Below the pieces are notes generated by a model. That model ran no database searches and was not told the DNA's origin. It saw only the letters and a list, made by a program, of their open reading frames with translations. Of a stretch of DNA of 64,000 nt, positions 1 to 8,280 are shown in pieces (position 1 is the first letter of the stretch; each line of letters starts with the position of its first letter). The stretch comes from a bacterium (lineage in GTDB: Bacteria; Sysuimicrobiota; Sysuimicrobiia; Sysuimicrobiales; Segetimicrobiaceae), in the NCBI GenBank assembly GCA_035307765.1, contig DATGHU010000011.1, positions 43,757 to 107,756 on the forward strand, read 5' to 3'. The translations under genes and the position numbers were made by a program.

Positions 1-406
1 CAGGGGGCACGAAGTGCCGGTGGGCCCAGAGCAGCAGCGCCGCGACGAGGAATTCCACGTCCGTCATATACACGACGTCGAACGTCCGGCGCCGGCAGAG
101 CTTCAATGCCGCGGACGTGACCGCATAACTGTTCCGATAATACCCCCAGTAGTAGTAGGGCCGGCAGTGGTTCATCGCCCGATCGAACGCCTCGAACGCC
201 AGCCGCCCCCCGCCCACGAGTTCCGTGGAAAATGCCGGCGGCTCGTTCAAATACGACTCCGGGCGGATCAGGTTCGTGCAGAGGGTCACCGTGTGGCCGC
301 GCTTCGCCAGCGCCTGACAGAGCTTCGTGGCCACCAGCCCGTAGTGGCCCATCTTGTCGCCAGTCGGCTGGACCACGAGAACGCGATACCCCGCTGCCGT
401 CGTCAC
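1..406 (-). CDS. Glycosyltransferase (GT-B type), 3' part outside window
   Basis: The first ~135 residues of a protein that continues past the left edge. The N-terminus is a beta strand (YRVLVVQPTGD) followed by a Gly-His loop and helix (GHYGLVATKLCQALAKRG), then HTVTLCTN, the typical opening of GT4-like glycosyltransferases that bind the acceptor in an N-terminal Rossmann fold. A GTG start is chosen because GGAG lies 5 nt upstream. It is the last gene visible in the envelope polysaccharide operon, behind a polyprenyl-phosphate sugar transferase, so it probably adds a sugar to the lipid-linked repeat unit. Donor and acceptor cannot be told from this fragment. Confidence 0.7.
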   Translation of the reverse strand, partial: MTTAAGYRVLVVQPTGDKMGHYGLVATKLCQALAKRGHTVTLCTNLIRPESYLNEPPAFSTELVGGGRLAFEAFDRAMNHCRPYYYWGYYRNSYAVTSAALKLCRRRTFDVVYMTDVEFLVAALLLWAHRHFVPP

Positions 407-465
407 AAGAGCTCCGGGCCCGCCCCCACGATCGACCTCACGGCCCCGGCGAGCCGACGGAAAAC

Positions 466-1956
466 CTACCGGCCCTTGAGCGCGAAGGCATGCATGATCG
501 TCTTCAGGATGATCAGCAGGTCGAGCCCCAGCGACTGGTGCTTGATGTAATAGAGATCGTATTGAAGGCGCAGCAACGCGTCCTCGTGGGAGCTGGCATA
601 GCCCTGCCGGACCAGCCCCCACCCTCCCATGCCCGGCTTCGCGATATGCCGGAGGCGATACACGGGGAACTTGGCGACCAGCTCCTCGACAAATTCCGGC
701 CGCTCGGGTCGGGGGCCGACGATACTCATTTCTCCTCTCAGGACGTTGAGAAACTGGGGAAACTCATCGATGTGCGCCGCTCTCAGCACCCGGCCGACCC
801 GAGTAACCCGCGGATCGTGTTCCCGCGCCCAGACCGCGCCGTCTTTCTCGGCATCACTGAACATCGACCGGAACTTGTAGGCGCGGAACACCTCTCCGCC
901 CTTGCCGATCCGTTCTTGAATGTAGAAGATCGGCCCCGGCGAGTCGAGCGCGATCGTCAGGGCAATCAACGGTAACAGCGGAAGGAGGCACGCCAATCCC
1001 AGGGTGGCCAGGGCGATGTCCATGATCCGCTTGGCCAGCTGCCACAGGGTGCTGCTGACCTTCGGGTACACTGGGATGGAGGCATACCATTTCTCTCCCA
1101 CGCGCTCCACGGGGACCCGGCCGGTCAGTTGTTCGTAGATCACCGACATCGGGACCATCTCCACCCCCCCCTCCGCGCAGCCCATCAGGCTGTGGAAAAG
1201 GTCGGCGTCGACCTCCCCCGGAATCGCCAGGATCAGGGTGGACACGCGGTGAACGGCGATCAGATCGGCGATCCCTTGGCTGCTCCCGAGCACGGGCACG
1301 TCGGCCGGTCCATCGCCGCCGTCGGCGGGGAGGTCTCTGGCCACGGGGATGAGGGTTCCCGCATTCTTCGGATCATCATCGACAAACCCCACGAGGTGAT
1401 ATCCGACGCGGTCGACGGTCATCAGCGCCTCGGCGATCGCCCGCCCCGCCCATCCCGCTCCGATGATAAGGGTCCGGCGCTCGTGCGATGGCATGGGAAG
1501 AGCCCAACTGTAGATCCCGCGCCCGAGGAGCACGCCGGCGATCAGGAAGCACGGAAAGCTGGCGAGCGTCCACCGGGACGTAGGGAGTGGTGGGGTGATA
1601 TACGGAATCACCAAATAGAGCAGGACGGCCAGGACCGCCGCCTTGATCACTTCGGGGACGCTGGCCGCAAACCGCCCGGCGACACGGGGTTCATACACAT
1701 CAAAGGCATGGCCGGTGATCAGCCAAAGCCCGCTGAGAATGATGAACCAATAAGGGTGGCGAGCCACCAGCATCGGGTCCACCCCAGGGTGCGGCCGAAA
1801 CCCCAGGGCCAGGATCAACGCGGTGTTCACCGCCACCAAATCGATGCCCATGAGCAGGATTCGCCGCTCCGAGATGTCCAGCGGCATCCGGAATGCACGG
1901 CCCACGCTCATCTGGCGCGGAAGGATCAGGCTCCCCTTCGCGTCGCGATCAGGCAT
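466..1956 (-). CDS. Polyprenyl-phosphate hexose-1-phosphate transferase (WbaP/WcaJ family)
   Basis: A 496-residue membrane enzyme that would start a polysaccharide repeat unit by moving a sugar 1-phosphate from a nucleotide sugar to undecaprenyl phosphate at the inner membrane. About four membrane segments lie in residues 30-155, then a Rossmann-like domain (GAGWAGRAIAEAL near 165), a further hydrophobic segment near 310, and the C-terminal catalytic domain with SPGPIFYIQERIGKGG, YKFRSM, HIDEFPQFLNVL and MSIVGPRPERPE. Length and domain order match the family. It sits between an epimerase gene and a glycosyltransferase gene in one operon. The start is uncertain: Met16 or Met24 would also work, and no clear Shine-Dalgarno sequence marks any of them. 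Substrate (glucose or galactose type) is unknown. Confidence 0.9.
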   Translation of the reverse strand: MPDRDAKGSLILPRQMSVGRAFRMPLDISERRILLMGIDLVAVNTALILALGFRPHPGVDPMLVARHPYWFIILSGLWLITGHAFDVYEPRVAGRFAASVPEVIKAAVLAVLLYLVIPYITPPLPTSRWTLASFPCFLIAGVLLGRGIYSWALPMPSHERRTLIIGAGWAGRAIAEALMTVDRVGYHLVGFVDDDPKNAGTLIPVARDLPADGGDGPADVPVLGSSQGIADLIAVHRVSTLILAIPGEVDADLFHSLMGCAEGGVEMVPMSVIYEQLTGRVPVERVGEKWYASIPVYPKVSSTLWQLAKRIMDIALATLGLACLLPLLPLIALTIALDSPGPIFYIQERIGKGGEVFRAYKFRSMFSDAEKDGAVWAREHDPRVTRVGRVLRAAHIDEFPQFLNVLRGEMSIVGPRPERPEFVEELVAKFPVYRLRHIAKPGMGGWGLVRQGYASSHEDALLRLQYDLYYIKHQSLGLDLLIILKTIMHAFALKGR

Positions 1957-1980
1957 CGACGTGATCGGTGTGTCCGGGCA

Positions 1981-2970
1981 CTATCGCCGCACCGGCTCGG
2001 AGACCCGTCCCCGCTTGACGAGTTGGTCACGGATCCACCGGTAGGTCTTCGCCAGACCCTCTTCCAAGGTGACGCGTGGCTCCCAGTTCAAGACGCGGCG
2101 GAGCGTCGTGTTATCGCTGTTTCGCCCGCGCACCCCCTGCGGTTTGGTCAGATCGTACCGCTTGGTGATTTTCTTTCCCGCGACGCTGGCGACGATGTCG
2201 ACAAGTTCATTGATGGTCACCATCCGGTCCGATCCCAGGTTGATCGGCTGGTGTTCATCGGTCTGCATCAGGCGGTAAATCCCCTCGACGCAGTCGTCGA
2301 TGTAGCAATAGGACCGAGTCTGCTTGCCGTCCCCCCACACCTCGATCTCGCCGCCGTCCGGTGCCAGGGCGATCTTCCGACAGATCGCCGCGGGCGATTT
2401 CTCCCGCCCGCCATCGTACGTCCCCAGCGGGCCGTAGATGTTGTGGAACCGGACCACGTAGGTGCTCAGGCCGTAGTCCTCATGATAGTGGCGGCACATT
2501 CGTTCGGTGAAGAGCTTCTCCCAACCGTATCCATCCTCGGCATCGGCGGGATAGGCGTCCTCCTCCTTGAGGGGGGTGACATCGGTGACGTTTTGCCGGT
2601 ACCCCGGGTACACACACGCGGAGGAGGTGAACAGGAACTTTCGAATGCCATTGACCCTCGCCGCCTCGATCATGTGCGTGTTGATCAACACGCTGTCGCG
2701 CATGATCTCCGCCTTGTACTCGGTGATGAACCCGATCCCACCCATGTTCGCCGCAAGGTTGTAGCACTCGTCGATCCCGCGGGTCGCCTGAAGACAATCC
2801 GCCCACCGCCTCAGGTCAAGCACCTCAAACTCATCGCCGGCCGTCGGTTCGTACTCCGGGCGTTTAACATCCACCCCCCGCACCCAACACCCCCGCTGTT
2901 TGAGCGCCTTCACCAAATGGTGCCCGATAAACCCTCCGGCACCCGTGACCACGACTTTCGTTTTCACCAA
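1981..2970 (-). CDS. NAD-dependent epimerase, GDP-mannose 3,5-epimerase-like
   Basis: A 329-residue extended short-chain dehydrogenase. The NAD-binding motif GAGGFIGHH is near residue 12 and the catalytic YGWEK near 163. Several segments match, from memory, GDP-D-mannose 3,5-epimerase of plants rather than UDP-glucose epimerases: NLAANMGGIGFI near 73, SSACVYP near 120 (the Cys acts as acid/base in the plant enzyme) and HNIYGPLGTYDGGREKSP near 188 (the Lys after Arg-Glu is the partner base). The likely reaction converts GDP-mannose to GDP-L-galactose or GDP-L-gulose for a surface polysaccharide, and the operon also has phosphomannomutase. A related epimerase of other specificity cannot be excluded. 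Confidence 0.8.
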   Translation of the reverse strand: MVKTKVVVTGAGGFIGHHLVKALKQRGCWVRGVDVKRPEYEPTAGDEFEVLDLRRWADCLQATRGIDECYNLAANMGGIGFITEYKAEIMRDSVLINTHMIEAARVNGIRKFLFTSSACVYPGYRQNVTDVTPLKEEDAYPADAEDGYGWEKLFTERMCRHYHEDYGLSTYVVRFHNIYGPLGTYDGGREKSPAAICRKIALAPDGGEIEVWGDGKQTRSYCYIDDCVEGIYRLMQTDEHQPINLGSDRMVTINELVDIVASVAGKKITKRYDLTKPQGVRGRNSDNTTLRRVLNWEPRVTLEEGLAKTYRWIRDQLVKRGRVSEPVRR

Positions 2971-3029
2971 AGTCCCCCCCGTTTCGTTTCATCCCGTTTC
3001 ACTGTATATCGTGTCGGCGCGGACCGGGC

Positions 3030-4337
3030 CTATCGGCCGATGCCGGCGTAGTGGAACCCCGCCGCCCGCGCCGCCTGCGGATCGAGAATGTTCCGGCCAT
3101 CGATGAGCACCGGGCGGCGCATCAGGGACTTGAGACGGGGAAGATCGAGCGTACGAAACTCCTTCCAATCCGTGAGCACCACCACCGCGTCGCTGCCGCG
3201 GGCCGCCTCATAGGGATCTGGAAAGTACGTGACGTAGGGCAGAATCTGCCGGGCGTTGGCCTCCGCCGCCGGGTCGTGCGCCCGCAGCACCGCCCCTTCC
3301 CGGCGAAGCGCCTCAAGGATCGCGACGGAGGGGGCGCCGCGCATGTCGTCGGTGTTCGGCTTGAATGCCAGGCCGAGGATCGTAACGGTCCGGTTCGCAA
3401 TCACCCACAAGGCATCCTTGAGGAGACGGAGCAGCACGTCCCGCTGCCCGTCGTTCACCCGGGCGACCTCCTCGAGTAATCGGAAGTCGTACCCGGCCTC
3501 ACGTGCCAACTGCACGAACGCCGCGACGTCCTTGGGAAAACAGGACCCTCCGTACCCTACCCCGGCGTCGAGGTAGGCCCGGCCGATCCGCGCGTCGTAC
3601 CCCATACCGTCCGCGACCATGCGCACGTCGGCCCCCACGCGCTCGCACACATTCGCCACGGCGTTGATATACGAGATCTTCATGGCGAGGAAGGCGTTGC
3701 TGGCGTGCTTGATCAGTTCCGCGGTGCTGAGATCGGTCACCACGACCGGACAGTCGAACGGTGCGTAGAGTTCCCGCAGCAATCGTTCGCTCCGCTCGCT
3801 TTCCACCCCCAACACGATCCGGTCGGGATGCAGGAAGTCATGCACGGCGGAGCCTTCGCGCAGGAACTCCGGGTTGCAGGCGACGTCGAACGGGACCGCC
3901 CCTCGAGTCAGCAGGTGGATTTGATCCCGAATTCGGGCGCCGGTCCGGGCGGGCACCGTACTCTTCTCCACGATCAGTCGGTATTCGGTAAGCGCGGGGG
4001 CGATGACCTCGGCGACCGCGGCGACCGCGGAGAGATCCGCGTCGCCGGCCTCCCTGGACGGGGTGCCCACGGTAATGAAGATCACTTCCGACCTCCGGAC
4101 GGCATCGGCCGTGTCGGTGGTAAACGTGATCCGCCCGGACCGGAGGGCGCGCTTCAGCAGGTCCTCGAGCCCCGGCTCATAAAAGGGCACCCGCCCCGCT
4201 TCGAGCAGCTTGAGCCGGTCGGCGTCCTGGTCGACGGCGATGACGGTGTGCCCGAGATCGGCGAAGCAGGCCGATGTGACCAGGCCCACGTAGCCGGTGC
4301 CGATCACGCTCAGGCTCATCGCACGTCGCTGGCTCAC
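3030..4337 (-). CDS. ugd: UDP-glucose 6-dehydrogenase
   Basis: A 435-residue cytosolic enzyme oxidising UDP-glucose twice with NAD+ to UDP-glucuronate, a precursor for acidic polysaccharides. The N-terminal Rossmann motif is GTGYVGLVTSACFADLGH, followed by NPEFLREGSAVHDF near 158, KHASNAFLAMKISYINA near 205, the catalytic cysteine in GYGGSCFPKD near 265, and the C-terminal FKPNTDDMRGAPS. The second Met (MSLSVIG, residue 7, position 4319) is an equally good start. It sits 14 nt downstream of the O-antigen ligase gene in the envelope operon. GDP-mannose dehydrogenases belong to the same superfamily, but the motifs favour UDP-glucose. Confidence 0.92.
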   Translation of the reverse strand: MSQRRAMSLSVIGTGYVGLVTSACFADLGHTVIAVDQDADRLKLLEAGRVPFYEPGLEDLLKRALRSGRITFTTDTADAVRRSEVIFITVGTPSREAGDADLSAVAAVAEVIAPALTEYRLIVEKSTVPARTGARIRDQIHLLTRGAVPFDVACNPEFLREGSAVHDFLHPDRIVLGVESERSERLLRELYAPFDCPVVVTDLSTAELIKHASNAFLAMKISYINAVANVCERVGADVRMVADGMGYDARIGRAYLDAGVGYGGSCFPKDVAAFVQLAREAGYDFRLLEEVARVNDGQRDVLLRLLKDALWVIANRTVTILGLAFKPNTDDMRGAPSVAILEALRREGAVLRAHDPAAEANARQILPYVTYFPDPYEAARGSDAVVVLTDWKEFRTLDLPRLKSLMRRPVLIDGRNILDPQAARAAGFHYAGIGR

Positions 4338-4351
4338 CAGGCGGCTCCCGA

Positions 4352-5635
4352 CTAATGATAACTCCGCTGTCCGGCGGGCGCCGGGGAGTGGTCGGGAATC
4401 GGCCTCGCCGCGGACGGCACCATCAGCGTATCATCCGGCCGATCCCCCTGGCAATTCCCGTCGCCGTCGTCGCTCCCCGTCGGAAGCGGCACGACCAGCA
4501 GCGCGATGATCAGCCAGAACCCCATCAGCGTGGAGATCGACAACAGCGTATTGTCGCCGAACTGGTCGATCAGGAGCCCGATCCACATCGCGGTCGCCAA
4601 CGACCGATACGGGTCCCGCAGTTGGCGCCCCATGCGTCCCGCGGCGCGGAAGACGGTGAGAATGACCCACAACACGCTCAGGAACCCCAGCGCGCCCATC
4701 TCGACCGCGTAGTTGAGCCAGAGGTTGTGCGCCGACCACTTCACTTCCTCACCGGGAGGCTTGAGCTGGTTGAACAGGACCAGAAACGTGCCGGGCCCGC
4801 TGCCGAGCCAAGGATGCCCCCGGAAAATCTGGAACGAGATCTGCCAAATGCGGAGCCGGTCACCGATCAAATCGCCGAACAGGTGCTGCGTGCGCACCGC
4901 GATCGCCGGCACCACCATTCCCGCCAGGCCGAGCCCGATCACCAGCGCGACCGCTGTCGAGACGAACGCGGCCGCCATGCGGCGGGGTCGGTCTCGGAAC
5001 TCGCGCCAGGTGAGGTAGGCTGTGCCCACCACCCAGGCGATCAGGGACGACCTGGATTCGGTGGCCAGGAGGCCGGCCAGCGTCACAAGACCACAGACAA
5101 TCCAACCCACCCGCTCCCGGCCCCGTGCCCGGTAGGCGAGGCCCAGTGCCACCAGGCTGCCGAGGAACAGCGTCGTCCCGAGCCCATTGGGCCCAAGCCC
5201 GATCCGCTCCGGCGGAATCTGCGCCCGGTGGTCGCCGGCGGCGGTGGCCGCGACCATCCCGACGAGAGCCGCGGGGACGGCGCCCAGCGCCCACACTTTC
5301 AGGAGGATCGTCCTGGAGCTGGGGTCGTGGTAGACCAGCCAGGTGAACGACCCGAAGACGACCACCGCCGGAATGATGGTGAGGATCACCGGGTGAACGG
5401 TGAGCGACGGGTACGCGGATGCGAAGGCAGAAATCACCAAGATGACCCCGAACACGGACAGGGGCAGGTCGAGGGGGGTGGAATGCCACAGCGGCGGCCG
5501 GCGCCGCACCAGCCGCCAGACGGCGCCCCCCAGCAGGAGGGGGAACCCAATCGTCGCGTGGCCCGCGGAGTACAGCGCCATCGTGACCATTACCACCCAA
5601 CGCGTATACGTCAGTTGAGGGTCCCGCCCCCTCAC
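4352..5635 (-). CDS. O-antigen ligase/polymerase family membrane protein
   Basis: A 427-residue multi-pass protein with roughly ten to twelve hydrophobic segments. The large loop has the Wzy_C-type signature GSGPGTF near residue 280 followed by SAHNLWLNYAVEMG, the pattern of WaaL ligases and Wzy polymerases, which join undecaprenyl-linked glycans to each other or to lipid A on the periplasmic side. The start overlaps the stop of the upstream methyltransferase gene by 4 nt, so the two are translationally coupled. Ligase and polymerase cannot be separated by sequence alone. The C-terminal ~45 residues are polar and low-complexity. Confidence 0.85.
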   Translation of the reverse strand: MRGRDPQLTYTRWVVMVTMALYSAGHATIGFPLLLGGAVWRLVRRRPPLWHSTPLDLPLSVFGVILVISAFASAYPSLTVHPVILTIIPAVVVFGSFTWLVYHDPSSRTILLKVWALGAVPAALVGMVAATAAGDHRAQIPPERIGLGPNGLGTTLFLGSLVALGLAYRARGRERVGWIVCGLVTLAGLLATESRSSLIAWVVGTAYLTWREFRDRPRRMAAAFVSTAVALVIGLGLAGMVVPAIAVRTQHLFGDLIGDRLRIWQISFQIFRGHPWLGSGPGTFLVLFNQLKPPGEEVKWSAHNLWLNYAVEMGALGFLSVLWVILTVFRAAGRMGRQLRDPYRSLATAMWIGLLIDQFGDNTLLSISTLMGFWLIIALLVVPLPTGSDDGDGNCQGDRPDDTLMVPSAARPIPDHSPAPAGQRSYH

Positions 5636-7506
5636 GCACGGGCCCTCCGGGCATCCGTGTGGATCCGCGCCTTCACCTCGCGGACAAGGGCGGCGACAAG
5701 CTCATAGCGGCCAAACGACGGCATGAAGTAGGCGCCGTCGATCCGCCCCACGAGCGCCTCCAGCAGCTCCCGGGCGACCCGGAGCCCTTCGTCCCGGCCG
5801 GCACTCCCCGCCGCCTCCATCCGGTCGCGCACCCATTGGGGGATGGTAATGCCGGGCACCTCGTTGTGCAGGAACTCGGCGTGACGAGAGCTCTGCAGCG
5901 GAAGCACGCCCACCAGCACGGGCACAGGCAGTTTCCCGACCCGCCGCTCGAACAGGTCGAGCGTCTCCGGCTCGTACACCGGCTGGGTCATGAAAAAGTC
6001 CGCCCCGGCCTCCAGCTTGCGCTCGAGTTTCGGCAGTTCCCGGTCCAGCGTGCCCGGATTCATGTCCAGGGCGCACCCGGCGAGAAAGCGCGCCGGCCGG
6101 CCGATCGATTTTCCGGAAAGGTCGAGCCCCTCGTTGAACCGCTTGATGATCCGCACCAATCCCGGGCTGTCCACGTCGAAGACCGCGGTCACGTTCGGGT
6201 AGTCTCCCCTCGGGGGTTCGCCGGTCAGGGCGAGGATGTTGCGAACCCCGAGGGCGTGGGCCCCGATTAGATCGGCCTGCAGCCCCATCAGGTTCCGGTC
6301 TCGGGTCGTGAAGTGGATGATCGTCTCGATGCCGACCTGTTGCTGGATCAGGAAGCACATCGCCAGGGCGCCCATCCGGATGCGGCCGATCGGGCTGTCG
6401 CCAACGTCGATGACGTCCGCCCCCGCCTCTTTGAGCAGTCGGGCCCCGTCCAGGTCCTTGGTCGCATCCAACCCCTTGGGGGGGTCGACCTCCACGCTGA
6501 TGACAAATGTCCGTCCAAGTTTCTGGGCGAGCTGGGTCGGCTGATCGCCCGGAAGCGTGATCTCCTCCGGACGCCTGCCGGGCACCACCGTCACCGCCGG
6601 CCGAACGGGCGCCGGGCGGAGATCGGCGATCGCGCGGCCGATCGCCGAAATATGCGCCGGGGTGGTGCCGCAACACCCACCGATGATCACGGCTCCGGCC
6701 TGAACCATCTTGCGGGCGTAGATCGCCATGTGCTCCGGCGAAGAGAGATAGAGGTACCGCCCCTCCACCAGGGTGGGGAACCCGGCGTTGGGTTGGGCCG
6801 ACAGCGGCGTCCGGGCCAGCGCGGCCATCTGCTGGATGACCTCCAACATCGGCACGGGCCCCACGCTGCAGTTCGCGCCGATGACGTCGACGCCGGCCTG
6901 CTCCAGGGCCGCGACCACCTCAGCCGGTCCATGCCCGTACTTCGTGCGGCCGTCCTCGGCGAAGCTGATCTGCGCAACCAGCGGCAGGTCGCACGCGGCT
7001 CGGGCGGCCGAGACCGCCTCCAACAGCTCCGCCAGATCGGTGAAGGTCTCCAGGATCAGAACATCGACGCCCCCCTCGACGAGGGCGTCGATCTGGGCGC
7101 GAAACGCCTGACGCGTCTCTTCGGCGCTGATCCGCCCGAACGGCGCGACGGGCTTTCCGAGCGGCCCGATCGATCCGGCGATCCACACGGACTGCCCGAT
7201 GATGTCGCGGGCCTCCTTCGCAATCTTCGCCCCGTGCCAGTTCACGTCGCGGACGCGCTCGCCGAGCCCGTGCACCCCAAGCTTCACCGGATTGGCCCCG
7301 AAGGTGTTCGTCTCGATCATCTCGGCACCGGCGCGGAGGTAATCGAGGTGGACGTTGAGGACGCGCTCCCGATCGGTGAGGTTGAGCGCGTCGAAACATC
7401 GATCGAACTCCACCCCCCGCGCGTAGAGGAGGGTCCCCATAGCCCCATCGCACAGCAGGGGCCCGCGCGCCAGGCGCGCGTGAAACGCTTGGAATGCCGA
7501 CTTCAT
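5632..7506 (-). CDS. Bifunctional homocysteine S-methyltransferase / methylenetetrahydrofolate reductase
   Basis: A 624-residue cytosolic fusion like B. subtilis YitJ. Residues 1-290 form a Zn-dependent homocysteine methyltransferase barrel: Cys213 in GANCSVGP and the pair Cys278/Cys279 in GGCCGTTPAHI supply the zinc thiolates. Residues ~320-615 are an FAD-dependent methylene-THF reductase (EVDPPKG, HFTTRDRN, LALTGEPP, MTQPVYEPE). The pair would make methyl-THF and move a methyl group to homocysteine to give methionine. The gene overlaps both neighbours by 4 nt inside an envelope operon, an odd setting for C1 metabolism. A separate MetE pair lies at 32451-34396, so two methionine routes may exist. 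Confidence 0.92.
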   Translation of the reverse strand: MKSAFQAFHARLARGPLLCDGAMGTLLYARGVEFDRCFDALNLTDRERVLNVHLDYLRAGAEMIETNTFGANPVKLGVHGLGERVRDVNWHGAKIAKEARDIIGQSVWIAGSIGPLGKPVAPFGRISAEETRQAFRAQIDALVEGGVDVLILETFTDLAELLEAVSAARAACDLPLVAQISFAEDGRTKYGHGPAEVVAALEQAGVDVIGANCSVGPVPMLEVIQQMAALARTPLSAQPNAGFPTLVEGRYLYLSSPEHMAIYARKMVQAGAVIIGGCCGTTPAHISAIGRAIADLRPAPVRPAVTVVPGRRPEEITLPGDQPTQLAQKLGRTFVISVEVDPPKGLDATKDLDGARLLKEAGADVIDVGDSPIGRIRMGALAMCFLIQQQVGIETIIHFTTRDRNLMGLQADLIGAHALGVRNILALTGEPPRGDYPNVTAVFDVDSPGLVRIIKRFNEGLDLSGKSIGRPARFLAGCALDMNPGTLDRELPKLERKLEAGADFFMTQPVYEPETLDLFERRVGKLPVPVLVGVLPLQSSRHAEFLHNEVPGITIPQWVRDRMEAAGSAGRDEGLRVARELLEALVGRIDGAYFMPSFGRYELVAALVREVKARIHTDARRARA

Positions 7507-8243
7507 GGCGCCAGCCGAAGCTCCGGGCCTCCGCAGTCATTGCATGGCTGGGCGAAGTCACGCAGGCTGCTCAAGACGAACCCGTCGGGCGTCGACCGGA
7601 GCGAACGGATCTTGAACGCCACCGGCCAGGTGCGGAAATCGACCACGGGATTCATCGACCGCTCCAGGCGGTCGACGACGGCGGTGGGCAGCGGCAGCGA
7701 ATTCACAAACAGCGATTCGATGTGAAAGTAGATCTCGGGGTCTCCCGATACCTGAAACACCCCCCGCATCCGCACGCGCACGAGAGCCCCACTGAGCAAC
7801 ATGGTCCCCTTGGCATCGATCAGGTCGCTGTCCTGCGTCAGCTTCACGTCCCGCACGGTCCCCTGCGCCTCGAGGAACGCCTCGACGCTGGCCAGGTTGA
7901 CCTTGCCGTAGAGGCCGCTGTCCAGCACGCGCAGCACCTTAAGCGTGCCCTGGCGGAGCTCGGCCGGATCAACACTCGCGCCCGTCAACCGTATCCACAA
8001 CTCGTCGACACGCATTCCCCCCACGGCCGCCCGCTGCGCGTACACGCTCACCCGAGCGTATCCGCCCTCGTAGAGATCGGGAACCACATCCATCCGCATC
8101 ACCGGCGGGTCGCCCAGCATCCGGCCGAAGATGGGGCGAAGCGCCTCGACGGAGGCAACCGGCAGGTCCGCGCGGGCCGGCGCCAACAACCCGACCACGA
8201 CGGCGAGCACGCCGATCGCCACACACACCCTGGGCATATGCAT
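7503..8243 (-). CDS. DUF2993 (LmeA-like) exported protein
   Basis: A 246-residue protein with a signal peptide (hydrophobic residues 6-20 ending ARA) and a body that reads as the DUF2993/LmeA family: repeated amphipathic strands, a VDELWIRLTGASVDP segment and a TMLLSGALVRVRMRGVF segment. LmeA of mycobacteria binds phospholipid in the periplasm and aids mannan elongation; the role here is inference. The gene lies 37 nt after the LptD-like gene and overlaps the next gene by 4 nt. Two ATG codons (8243, 8237) are possible starts. The C-terminus carries a short CNDCGG motif, which is unusual for the family. Confidence 0.75.
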   Translation of the reverse strand: MHMPRVCVAIGVLAVVVGLLAPARADLPVASVEALRPIFGRMLGDPPVMRMDVVPDLYEGGYARVSVYAQRAAVGGMRVDELWIRLTGASVDPAELRQGTLKVLRVLDSGLYGKVNLASVEAFLEAQGTVRDVKLTQDSDLIDAKGTMLLSGALVRVRMRGVFQVSGDPEIYFHIESLFVNSLPLPTAVVDRLERSMNPVVDFRTWPVAFKIRSLRSTPDGFVLSSLRDFAQPCNDCGGPELRLAP

Positions 8244-8280
8244 CAGCTTCTAGGTACCGCGGAAGAGTCCTTTCCAGACG

